This document shows positions 6,386 to 12,189 of a DNA stretch of 15,000 bases, one piece after another (position 1 is the stretch's first letter; each line of letters begins with the position of its first letter). Both the position numbers and the translations under genes were made by a program. The stretch is taken from the NCBI GenBank assembly GCA_026770585.1, contig MU646796.1, positions 42,476 through 57,475 on the forward strand, in the 5' to 3' direction. This stretch comes from Baffinella frigidus (lineage: Eukaryota > Cryptophyceae > Cryptomonadales > Baffinellaceae). The notes beneath the pieces were generated by a model. That model saw only the letters and a program-made list of their open reading frames with translations, was not told the DNA's origin and made no database searches.

Positions 6386-6519
6386 TCACGCTCACCCAGA
6401 GCCTTCTTTCGTGTGCATCCACCAAGGCGCCTCTTTTTTTCTTGGAGGCGTGCACCTTGGCACTGCACGCATGCTTTCACGGTGTGAGAATTGTGACCCG
6501 GTCCTAGGGCGTACCGAAG

Positions 6520-6630
6520 GGCAGCTACTCGGCCTGGCTGGAAATGCGCGTGCAGCGCCCGGTGATGCAGAGGCTCGGCGGGGGTGGCGGCATGGCGGGC
6601 GTGAAGGCATCGGTCAACGTTGTGTCTTTG
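6520..6630 (+). CDS. Candidate exon, unidentified, glycine-run containing
   Basis: After ACCGAAG the plus strand is open for 37 codons in phase 0: GSYSAWLEMRVQRPVMQRLG, four more glycines, then MAGVKASVNVVSL. It ends before GTGCCTCACGG, the same GTGCCT donor start as the exon at 6204-6257. The glycine run separates two ordered-looking parts. CCCTAAA-type repeats begin within about 40 bases downstream. No family is recognised. Confidence 0.4.
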
Positions 6631-6813
6631 GTGCCTCACGGGTGCAGAAGCCTGCTTCAAACACCAAACCCTAAATTTCACCCCTACACCCGTCCTCTCT
6701 CTCTGTCGGGTTGCCTCACTATTTTTAGGTTGACATGCTGGGTCTGCGGTACAGATCCGTCAAGTTTGAGGCGGAAAAGAGCCTAGTCTCGCCAAACTGG
6801 TGAGACCAAATAG

Positions 6814-6829
6814 ACTGAGACAGAGCTAG
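6814..6829 (-). mobile_element. Solo end of the MITE-G family
   Basis: ACTGAGACAGAGCTAG is identical to the right terminus of MITE-G at 12398-12413. A small hairpin (TCTCGCCAAACTGGTGAGA) lies just upstream at about 6787-6805. The partner terminus is not seen nearby, so this is a truncated or solo copy. Confidence 0.4.
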
Positions 6830-6835
6830 GATTTG

Positions 6836-7050
6836 CACCTGAACCCCAAAACCCTAAACCCTCAACCCTACAACCTAAAACCTAATCCCTAAACTCGGAA
6901 ACCTAATCCCTAACCTCGAAACCCTAAACCCTAAACCCTGAACCCCCGCACCCCTTACGGCATGGTTCCGCCTAAACCCCAACCCTAAACCCTAAACCCT
7001 GAACCCTAAACCCTAAACCCCAAACCCCAAACCCCAAACCCCAAACCCTA
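6836..7050 (-). repeat. Telomere-type repeat tract, CCCTAAA orientation
   Basis: Many CCCTAAA heptamers with CCCCAAA, CCCTGAA and CCTAATC variants, interrupted at about 6950-6970. Relative to the plus-strand exon at 6520-6630 it lies where a following intron would be. Confidence 0.85.
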
Positions 7051-7056
7051 CACGGC

Positions 7057-7289
7057 AGGTGCGGAGCACGATCCGGATCGAGGATTGCCCTTTCTCTCCC
7101 TCCCTCCCTCTCCCTCCCTCCCTCTCCCTCCCTCTCTCGCTATCTGTCTCCCTCTCGCTCCCTCTCCCTCCCTCCCTCCCTCCCTATCTCTCTCCCTCTC
7201 TCTCCCTCTCCCTCCCTCTCTCTCTCTCTCTGACTCAACTCAGAGCCGTCAACGTAGGTGCGGAGCACGATCCGGATCGAGGATTGCCC
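7057..7289 (+). repeat. Exact direct repeat flanking a CTCCC microsatellite
   Basis: GGTGCGGAGCACGATCCGG plus ATCGAGGATTGCCC occurs at about 7057 and again at about 7257 without visible mismatches. Between the copies, 7091-7232 is a pyrimidine microsatellite of CTCCCTCC and CTCTCT units. A third, diverged copy of the 3-prime part (GCGAGGAGTGCCCCCACGTG) lies at about 7514. Confidence 0.75.
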
Positions 7290-7319
7290 CCACATGGCCT
7301 TCTCAAACCGCGGCGGCCA

Positions 7320-7585
7320 GGTTGCGAGCCCCTTTCTCTCGGGTTGCGAGCCCCTTTCTTTCGACAAACCACTCCAAATTGAATCAAATATAATCAAATA
7401 CGCGCTTCGCATCCAGCGGTTGCGGCCGCAACCCCCCGTTGCACCGTTTTGTCCCAGGGCGTTTTTGTATTGTACCACGATCGCAAGTTTACAATTGACT
7501 TGTTGAGAGTTGGCGCGAGGAGTGCCCCCACGTGGCGGGCACGTTACGAGCCTTCTCTCGACAAACCACTGCTTCTCCTGCTACT
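7320..7585 (+). repeat. Repeats of GTTGCGAGCCCCTTTCT and TCGACAAACCACT
   Basis: GTTGCGAGCCCCTTTCT is directly repeated at 7321 and 7342. The block, ending TTTCGACAAACCACT, has a diverged counterpart at about 7541-7570 (GTTACGAGCC, CTCGACAAACCACT). From 7586 to 7790 short CCAACCCTGCC-type repeats precede TAGT or GTC. No gene is supported. Confidence 0.5.
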
Positions 7586-7675
7586 AACTCTGCCCGAATT
7601 AGTCTCCGCCTCGGTGCCAACCAACCCTGCCCGGATCAGGCAACCGTCGTACTCACAAGCTCCTCGCGTTTGCAG

Positions 7676-7705
7676 CTTGCGTGCGAGAACGTGCCCGCGG
7701 TCACG
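7676..7705 (+). pseudogene. Short diverged copy of the start of the CVNH-like exon
   Basis: TTTGCAG is followed by CTTGCGTGCGAGAACGTGCC, reading LACENVPAV. It matches CTTGTGTGCGAGGATGTGCC at 7840 closely and then loses similarity. It looks like a truncated duplicate. Confidence 0.35.
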
Positions 7706-7839
7706 CCATTCGCGCTTGACGAATCGCAGCTTGCCAGCCCTGCCGAAATAGTACCAACCCTGCCGAGTTAGTCAGTCGAACAAACAAAGTCGAGCGCAGT
7801 CGATATTGGTAGTGACAAGGTACCTACGCTGGGTCGCAG

Positions 7840-7928
7840 CTTGTGTGCGAGGATGTGCCTCCCGGGGAGTACCTCAAGAGCTGCAAGAACTGCCGCAAGG
7901 AGGACGGCCACCTCCACTGCGACTGCAG
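7840..7928 (+). CDS. Exon resembling a cyanovirin-N homology (CVNH) domain
   Basis: After TCGCAG the plus strand reads LVCEDVPPG, then GEYLKSCKNCRKEDGHLHC and DC. The CVNH family has G, an aromatic residue, then S/T-C-x-N, with L ten and C fourteen residues after the first cysteine. All are present here: C-K-N, L at position 11 and C at position 15. A second cysteine pair (positions 4 and 13) is extra. CVNH proteins bind glycans such as high-mannose sugars; the role here is inferred only from that. The donor could be GC (CTGCAG before GCACACC), since the CCCGAAA array begins at once. Only the first third of a domain is visible. Confidence 0.5.
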
Positions 7929-7931
7929 GCA

Positions 7932-8045
7932 CACCCGAAACCCGAAACCCGAAACCCGAAACCCGAAACCCGAAACCCGAAACCCGAAACCCGAAACCCG
8001 AAACCCGAAAAACGAAACCCGAAAAACGAAAAGCGAAACCCAAAA
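7932..8045 (+). repeat. CCCGAAA heptamer array
   Basis: About nine uninterrupted CCCGAAA (ACCCGAA) units are followed by variants with AAAACGAAA and AAAGCGAAA. It is a one-base variant of the CCCTAAA telomere-type unit and lies directly behind the CVNH-like exon. The long frames through it on both strands are artefacts of a 7-bp period. Confidence 0.9.
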
Positions 8046-8111
8046 AACGAAAGCCTGGACCGTCCCGTCCTCCGACAGGCCTTCCCAGTCACGTGTCCAG
8101 CCCTGTCGCTG

Positions 8112-8226
8112 CCTCGAGTGGCCAGCCCTGATCCAGCCTCGAGTGGCCAGCCCTGATCCAGCCTCGAGTGGCCAGCCCTGATCCAGCCTCGAGTGGCCAG
8201 CCCTGATCCAGCCTCGAGTGGCCAGC
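8112..8226 (+). repeat. 25-bp minisatellite, about 4.6 copies
   Basis: The unit begins CCTCGAGTGGCCAGCC and ends TGATCCAG, 25 bases in all. The middle copies look identical and the last is cut after GTGGCCAGC. Because 25 is not a multiple of three, the array cannot encode a regular peptide repeat. Confidence 0.9.
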
Positions 8227-8319
8227 ACGCCGCTGTTTGCCCGAGGGGGCGCCAGATATCTCACACGGAAACAGACAGCCTATCTGTGTTCATGGAGACG
8301 CCGGCCGTGCTCCACGGTG

Positions 8320-8370
8320 GGGGGGGGTAAGGCAAGGTATCAAGCACGGTTTCTCACGGGGGGTGCGAGG
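8320..8370 (+). repeat. Duplicated block, copy 1 (G-run, GTAA, CAAGCACGGTTTCTC)
   Basis: A G-run followed by GTAAGGCAAGGTAT and CAAGCACGGTTTCTCACGGG is paralogous to 8863-8905. TGGTGGCCATGTTGGCTTCG at about 8409 and TGGTGGTCATATTGGGTTCG at about 8492 form another direct repeat downstream. Similarity resumes at 8588-8640 against 9035-9083, so the 8320-8640 and 8863-9083 stretches are duplicates with different fillings. Confidence 0.55.
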
Positions 8371-8535
8371 TGCTGAGATCTTACCAGGTCTTCGCGGAAG
8401 GGAATGCATGGTGGCCATGTTGGCTTCGATCCGAAAGACACACGCTTTCCTCCCTCTAATGGATCGGGAAAGAGCCCTTTCTACCCAAATTGGTGGTCAT
8501 ATTGGGTTCGATCCGCACCCAACATGTTCTCCGAT

Positions 8536-8572
8536 GAGAAAATGCGGTTTATTGAATAAACGCAGTTTTCTC
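8536..8572. repeat. Imperfect 18-bp inverted repeat
   Basis: GAGAAAATGCGGTTTATT and AATAAACGCAGTTTTCTC pair with three mismatched positions around a single base. It sits in the part of the duplicated block that differs from the 8863-9083 copy, so it may be a small insertion. Confidence 0.65.
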
Positions 8573-8587
8573 TGGCGCAAGAACTCG

Positions 8588-8640
8588 GCGGTGTCCACCA
8601 AGGCAAGGGCACCTCCGTGCAGATGCGCGAGGGCTTCTGT
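8588..8640. repeat. Conserved block (ACTCGGCGG, CACCAAGG, GTGCAGATGCG), copy 1
   Basis: This shares GAACTCGGCGG, CACCAAGGC and CACCTCCGTGCAGATGCGCG with 9035-9080, and the end part with about 9341-9360. Copy 1 has six extra bases, keeping the minus-strand frame at ALVxxAEFL. From 8641 to 8862 nothing else is supported. Confidence 0.55.
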
Positions 8641-8862
8641 GGTTGACGGGGAGGTGTTGCTTCGCACCACCACTCGAGAATGCTGCAGGATCCTATTTAC
8701 ATGTGGGGTTGTAAATATTTGTACCAGGGTAGGGTGTTCCAACCTCGCGTCTGGCCAATATATGGCTAGTTACGTGACCAATCAACGAAAGTTACTACAC
8801 ATATGCCCGCTTTTGAACGTTCCTCGGTTTTAAATAGGCCCCTCTAGCATTCTCGTGTAGGA

Positions 8863-8905
8863 GGGGGGGTAACAAGCACGGTTTCTCGGTGGGGGTGCAT
8901 ACATG
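8863..8905 (+). repeat. Duplicated block, copy 2
   Basis: A run of G, GTAA and CAAGCACGGTTTCTCGG match 8320-8370, lacking the ten-base GGCAAGGTAT insert. Confidence 0.55.
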
Positions 8906-8937
8906 GCGGTCGTGCTGGTGGCAATCACGGACCCTCC

Positions 8938-9010
8938 CACTCTCTCTTTCACTCTCTCTCTCTCGCTCTCTCTTTCTCTCTCGCTCTCTCTCCATCTCTC
9001 CCTCTCTGTT
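8938..9010 (+). repeat. CT microsatellite
   Basis: About 70 bases of CTCTCT with T and G interruptions, followed by a G-run at about 9016-9025. Long frames here are repeat artefacts. Confidence 0.9.
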
Positions 9011-9023
9011 TCTGACGGGGGGG

Positions 9024-9083
9024 GGTGATGTGCAGGAACTCGGCGGGATACACCAAGGCCACCTCCGTGCAGATGCGCGAGGA
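9024..9083 (-). CDS. Coding-like duplicated block (weak exon candidate)
   Basis: On the minus strand TGCAG precedes an open 20-codon stretch including RICTEVALVYPAEFLHIT. The copy at 8588-8640 keeps ALVDTAEFL in the same relative frame, but the RICTEV half is frameshifted there. The third copy near 9350 reads RICTAALPTPYTL. No good donor follows; the sequence runs into a G/C homopolymer. Duplication of a former exon is possible. Confidence 0.25.
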
Positions 9084-9107
9084 CTGCACCCAGTACAGTA
9101 TTCTCCC

Positions 9108-9229
9108 CCGCCCTCTCTCTCGCACACACTCTCTCTCGCTCTCGCTCCCTCGCTCTCTCTCTCTCTCTTTCTCTCTTTGGAGAGAGAGCGAGAGAGAGAA
9201 AGGGAGAAAGGGAGAGAGAAAGAGAGAGC
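9108..9229. repeat. CT tract facing a GA tract
   Basis: About 65 bases of CTCTCT sequence are followed, after TTTGG, by about 45 bases of GAGAGA sequence, so the two halves are roughly complementary. It can fold back. Microsatellite expansion on both sides of an inverted repeat would explain it. Confidence 0.8.
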
Positions 9230-9395
9230 CGCAACCCCCGCGCGGCGCACCCAGTGAGGTACTCCCCCCCGCGCGCACCATGCCCCCGCCCGCAATAACC
9301 CCCTCCCGCCAGCCCTGTTGAGGGTGTAGGGTGTAGGCAAGGCCGCCGTGCAGATGCGTGGGAGATTGGCCAGTACGGTACTCTCCCCCACCCCT

Positions 9396-9436
9396 CTCGA
9401 GAGAGAGAAAGAGAAAGAGAAAGGAAGAGAGAGGCG
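9396..9436 (+). repeat. GA microsatellite
   Basis: CTCTCGAGAGAGAGAAAGAG continues as AAAGAGAAAGGAAGAGAGAGG. It occupies the position in unit 2 of the tandem duplication that the CT/GA tract holds in unit 1. Confidence 0.85.
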
Positions 9437-9596
9437 CGACCCCCGCCCGCCCCTCCCAGTACAGTACTCACCCCCCCCGCGCGCGCCCCCCCGCGCATCA
9501 ACGCCCGCCTGCCCGCGTCCCCGCCCGCCCGCGGGTCGGGTGTCCCTCCCAGTGCAGTATCCCCGCCCGCATCAACAATCCGGATAAGTGTGACAA

Positions 9597-9731
9597 AGCC
9601 ACCAACATCCTCTTCGGATGAGTGCATAGCCACCAACATCCTTACATAGGCACCAAGATCCTCTTCAACTTTCTGGGGGGCGTCGCCATCCTCTTCCCGC
9701 CCGGAAGAGGAAGAGGATGTTGGTGGCTATG
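9597..9731. repeat. Foldback with repeated AGCCACCAACATCCTCTTC
   Basis: AGCCACCAACATCCTCTTC (9597-9615) and its exact complement GAAGAGGATGTTGGTGGCT (9710-9728) are perfect over 19 bases. The left side also holds two more direct copies (about 9625-9642, perfect to the right arm over 18 bases, and about 9646-9665). An inner hairpin lies at about 9689-9713. This may be a small mobile or recombination-derived element. Confidence 0.75.
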
Positions 9732-9760
9732 TCCCGCTCCTCTTAGCAGCGACCGAGGAC

Positions 9761-9867
9761 CTTTTCATCTTGAATGCAAGGTGAAATTAAGGTCAGAATC
9801 CAATGCAAATGGACAAGATTCGTGTACACATCGTTTAAATGGAGTGTATCCGTTGAGGGCGCGGCGG
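9761..9867 (-). CDS. Candidate exon with two open frames (uncertain)
   Basis: A pyrimidine-rich tract, TTCTGCCTATCCACTTGCAG, precedes 107 bases ending at GATGAAAAG before GTCCTCGG, so both splice sites look good. In the frame open through the donor it reads APSTDTLHLNDVYTNLVHLH and then WILTLISPCIQDEK. Another minus-strand frame and a plus-strand frame (SNANGQDSCTHRLNGVYPL) are also open, so the coding choice is not secure. The block is AT-richer than the other candidate exons. No family is recognised. Confidence 0.3.
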
Positions 9868-9973
9868 CTGCAAGTGGATAGGCAGAATAAGTCGACACGT
9901 GCACACGCGCGAGGGGTGATCCCAATACGGGACTTTGCCCCGCCCGCCCCTCCCGGTACACTACTTACCCCCA

Positions 9974-10097
9974 TACAGGGGTACCTCGCTCATAAGGAAG
10001 CGCCCCCCCCCCCCCAGGACCATCATAGGGCCCTAGGCACAGGCCTGCTGTAGGATCCTAGGGGGGGGCGGTTTCTTTTGAGCGAGGTACCCCTGTA
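9974..10097. mobile_element. MITE-E: 124-bp foldback element
   Basis: Left arm TACAGGGGTACCTCGCTCA with AAGGAAGCGCCCCCC, and right arm GGGGGGCGGTTTCTTTT with GAGCGAGGTACCCCTGTA, are complementary over about 36 bases with about four mismatches. CCCA on each side could be a 4-bp target duplication, but the flanks are C-rich. The interior has CCTAGG and GGGCCC palindromes. No coding capacity. Confidence 0.75.
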
Positions 10098-10147
10098 CCC
10101 ACCCCCCCTGCCTGCACCCCCACCCGCTAGAGGTTATCCTGGTGCCC

Positions 10148-11060
10148 ATACCCCCAAAACCCTAAGCCCTGAACCCGAAACCTAACCCCAGGTAACTCTT
10201 GGGAGAGCTTGTCTAGGACTGGCCTCTGCTCCTAGGCCTGGCCCTAGTGTAGGACTCTAGGCCGCTGCGTGGTCTGCTAGGGTCGTACGGTAGGGAGGGC
10301 TAGTCCTAGGAGCATAGGGTCACTATTCGTAAGCAACCTCTGTATCGCTAACCCTCTTATCGCTGACAGGCAACTCCGAGGGGGGGTTGGTGTGCTCTGG
10401 TCCTACGGTAGGGCTAGTCATACGAGCAGAGGGCCACCCTAGGGATGGCGAATGTGCTTATTCGTGAGTAACCGCCAAGTCCTTGACCGCTGCCAGGCAA
10501 CCCCGAGGGGCAGTAATACCGCGTGTTATCTCCTTCCTAGACCCCACCCCTTACCCCTTCCCCGTCATCAACAAAAACGATCTCCGTGTACACCCTCAAC
10601 TCTGAACCCGACTCCTCATCCCAGGCAACTCCTGGGGCTGGGGTCACCCTCGGGATGGCGGCATCCCTAGACTAGCCCTATGCCCCTAGGTCATTATTTG
10701 CTAACCCCTTGACATGGATCGCTGGCAGGCAACTCCGAGGGGGGGCTGGTGTGCGACAGAGCGGGCGCCGCCCCCGTTGGGGGGCCCAAGCCTCACCTCT
10801 AGTGCCTATCCCTCAACTGCCGGACGGCACAATATTCGCCCTAACTCTCCCTAGGCAGGTCCTAGGGCCCTACCGTAGGGTGTATGAAGCTGCTCGGCAC
10901 TTGAGAGATATCTAAGCCCGTGATCGCTCGCAGGCAACTCAGAGGGGGAGCTGACGTGCGAGGGTGACGCCCCGGTGGCGCCCAAGGCTGAGCTCTAGTG
11001 CCTCTCCTCAACTGGTCACTAGCCTCTTACGCCCTACCGTAGGACCCTAGGACCTGCCTA
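10148..11060 (+). repeat. Diverged repeat array around CAGGCAACTCCGAGGGGG
   Basis: The core GCTGGCAGGCAACTCCGAGG, or a variant, starts near 10189, 10367, 10494, 10622, 10726 and 10931, with spacings from about 104 to 205 bases. The last two full copies continue with GCTGxxGTGCGA, GCGCCC, CTCTAGTGCC and CTCAACTG. CCTACGGTAGG, CCTAGG and CTAGTCCTAGGAGC-like palindromes lie between cores. A few CCCTAAG/CCCGAAA units occur at 10150-10185. No gene is supported. Confidence 0.65.
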
Positions 11061-11144
11061 GAGTCGTGGGCGAGAGGCCCGAGGCGGGCCTATTGGTCCC
11101 GAAGCGGGCCCGTCACACGCGTGTCCCGAGGCGAGGTGGGTCCA

Positions 11145-11235
11145 CTTTAGACATGGAGGCAGCGACCACTTTAGGCAGGCAGGACGCGACTTTTGGCAGG
11201 AAGCGACTTTAGACAGGCAGGAAGCGACGCGTGTC
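11145..11235 (+). repeat. Short tandem repeat of GCGACTTTAGGCAGGCAGGA
   Basis: Four imperfect units combine GCGAC, CACTTTAG or ACTTTTGG, and CAGGCAGGAAGC or shorter. The last runs into GCGACGCGTGTCGC, a palindrome, which recurs as ACGCGTGTCCCGAGG at about 11115. Confidence 0.6.
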
Positions 11236-11254
11236 GCAGGGGGGTACGCGAGAT

Positions 11255-11352
11255 ACCCGAGGCTTGAGTGACGAGGGGACCTGCCAAGGCTTCGGCCGAG
11301 GTCCCTCTCTGAGATAGCCTTCTTCCCCCGCGCTCACGCATACCTCTGCATC
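11255..11352 (+). repeat. Hairpin repeat, copy 1
   Basis: GAGTGACGAGGGGACC, CAAGGCTTCGGCCGAGG, TCCCTCTCTGAGATAGCCTT and a GCGCTCACGC end. GGACCT pairs with AGGTCC, and GGC-TTCG-GCC caps the stem with a stable tetraloop type. The copies at 11587 and 11713 share the order and the stems. No coding frame follows the repeat. Confidence 0.65.
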
Positions 11353-11426
11353 ATTAAAACTCGCCGCGCTGTAAAACACATTTAGAGCGGGACACCTAGT
11401 ACAAACTTGCAGCTAAAACACATTGC

Positions 11427-11460
11427 AGGCAGAGCTGCGCCGTGGCGCCCAGCTCTGCCT
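11427..11460. repeat. Perfect 11-bp hairpin
   Basis: AGGCAGAGCTG and CAGCTCTGCCT are exact complements around CGCCGTGGCGCC, which itself can pair as CGCC with GGCG. TAAAACACAT is also duplicated at about 11371 and 11414. The long minus-strand open frame from 11382 to 11972 crosses these repeats and shows no domain. Confidence 0.75.
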
Positions 11461-11586
11461 AAAACGTCTCTGCCAAGTCTCGTTGGGCTTACCAGTTTGG
11501 GGCGCCCGGGCTCTTTTTCGCTCCAACGTTGACGGATGTGTACCGCATACCCTGCATGCCAACTTGATAATACACTGTAGTCAGGC

Positions 11587-11686
11587 AACCCGAGTGGGAC
11601 CAGACAAGGCTTCGGCCAAGGTCCCTCTCTGAGATGGCCTTCTTGCCCGCGTGAGCGCATAGCTCTGCCTGAATCAAACGCGGCTT
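11587..11686 (+). repeat. Hairpin repeat, copy 2
   Basis: GGGACC, CAAGGCTTCGGCCAAGGTC and CCTCTCTGAGATGGCCTT match copy 1. GGGACC pairs with GGTCCC and the GGC-TTCG-GCC cap is intact. It is preceded by CAGGCAACCCGAG, linking it to the 10.2-11.0-kb array. Confidence 0.65.
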
Positions 11687-11712
11687 GACATAAAAGAATT
11701 CTCTCGTATCTG

Positions 11713-11823
11713 AGGGCGTGAGTGACGAGGGGACCAGACAAGGCTTCGAGGTCCCTCTCTGAAAATGCCCTTGTCCTCGCGCTCACGAGACGCCCTGCCT
11801 GGGTAAAACTCGGCTTGCGTGGA
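11713..11823 (+). repeat. Hairpin repeat, copy 3
   Basis: CGTGAGTGACGAGGGGACC, CAAGGCTTCGAGGTCCC, TCTCTGAAAATGCCCTT and CGCGCTCACGAG. The outer CGTGAG and CTCACG pair, and GGGACC pairs with GGTCCC. The cap has lost four bases (GGCC), so the tetraloop stem is gone. Between 11824 and 11986 nothing further is supported. Confidence 0.65.
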
Positions 11824-11986
11824 AAGGGGGGTTTGGCTTGTTGGACATAGTACGGCAGCCGCAAACGTTTCAGAGTGCTACGAGGGAGGGTTAAACCGTT
11901 TGCGCGGTTACCTCGATAAGACGGTGAGCCCTCCCGCGTAGTGGTGCGAGTGCGGGATTGCCTCGGAAGCACTCATAGTACCAGGA

Positions 11987-12127
11987 TCTGAAATTAGATT
12001 TGTAAAGCGGCTCGTTCTAGTGCAAACAATAAAATTCCAGGACTTGAAAACTCCACTTAAACTTTTAAATGTCCTCGCGTTTTAAAATTTGTTCCAGAAC
12101 GCGTTGCTTTACCAATCTAATTTCAGA
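11987..12127. mobile_element. MITE-F: 141-bp foldback element
   Basis: TCTGAAATTAGATTTGTAAA and TTTACCAATCTAATTTCAGA form terminal inverted repeats. The similarity extends inward through CGTTCT and AGAACG, about 32 bases with few mismatches. The interior is AT-rich (AACAATAAAATTCC, TTTTAAAATTTG). One copy only is visible. Confidence 0.8.
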
Positions 12128-12189
12128 CCCTCTCACTATTAATTTAGGTAGAGGTGGCAGAGGTGAATCATGATGGGGGTAATGTAACG

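Larger units (their letters stand above)
9045..9490 (+). repeat. Tandem duplication of about 290 bp
   Basis: Unit 1 starts at about 9050 and unit 2 at about 9336. Both show, in order: AAGGCC with CCGTGCAGATGCG; CCAGTAC(A/G)GTA with CTCCCCC; a CT or GA microsatellite; CCGCAACCCCCGC or GCGCGACCCCCGC; CCCAGTxxxGTACTCxCCCCCC; GCGCGC. A further CCCAGTGCAGTAT is at about 9549. Confidence 0.6.

Noticed and set aside
7932-8226. CRISPR array
   Set aside because: The units are contiguous with no spacers, and the setting is eukaryotic.
7768-8264. Open frames on both strands with regular NPKPETR- or GFRVSGF-like peptides
   Set aside because: The 7-bp CCCGAAA array has no stop in several frames, so long regular peptides appear on both strands without coding meaning.
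8409-8520. tRNA gene or tRNA-derived SINE, from GGTTCGATCC resembling a B box
   Set aside because: No A box at a suitable distance and no cloverleaf could be formed; the string is part of a simple direct repeat.
8237-8833. 198-codon plus-strand open frame
   Set aside because: It spans a duplicated block, an inverted repeat and a second repeat copy that are in different frames in their paralogues.
8830-9639. Open frame of 269 codons on the minus strand
   Set aside because: It runs through CT/GA microsatellites and C/G homopolymers; the serine/leucine and arginine/glutamate runs come from the repeats and no domain is visible.
11382-11972. 196-codon minus-strand open frame
   Set aside because: It crosses two hairpin repeats and an 11-bp palindrome, shows no family features, and its parts recur in other frames elsewhere in the window.
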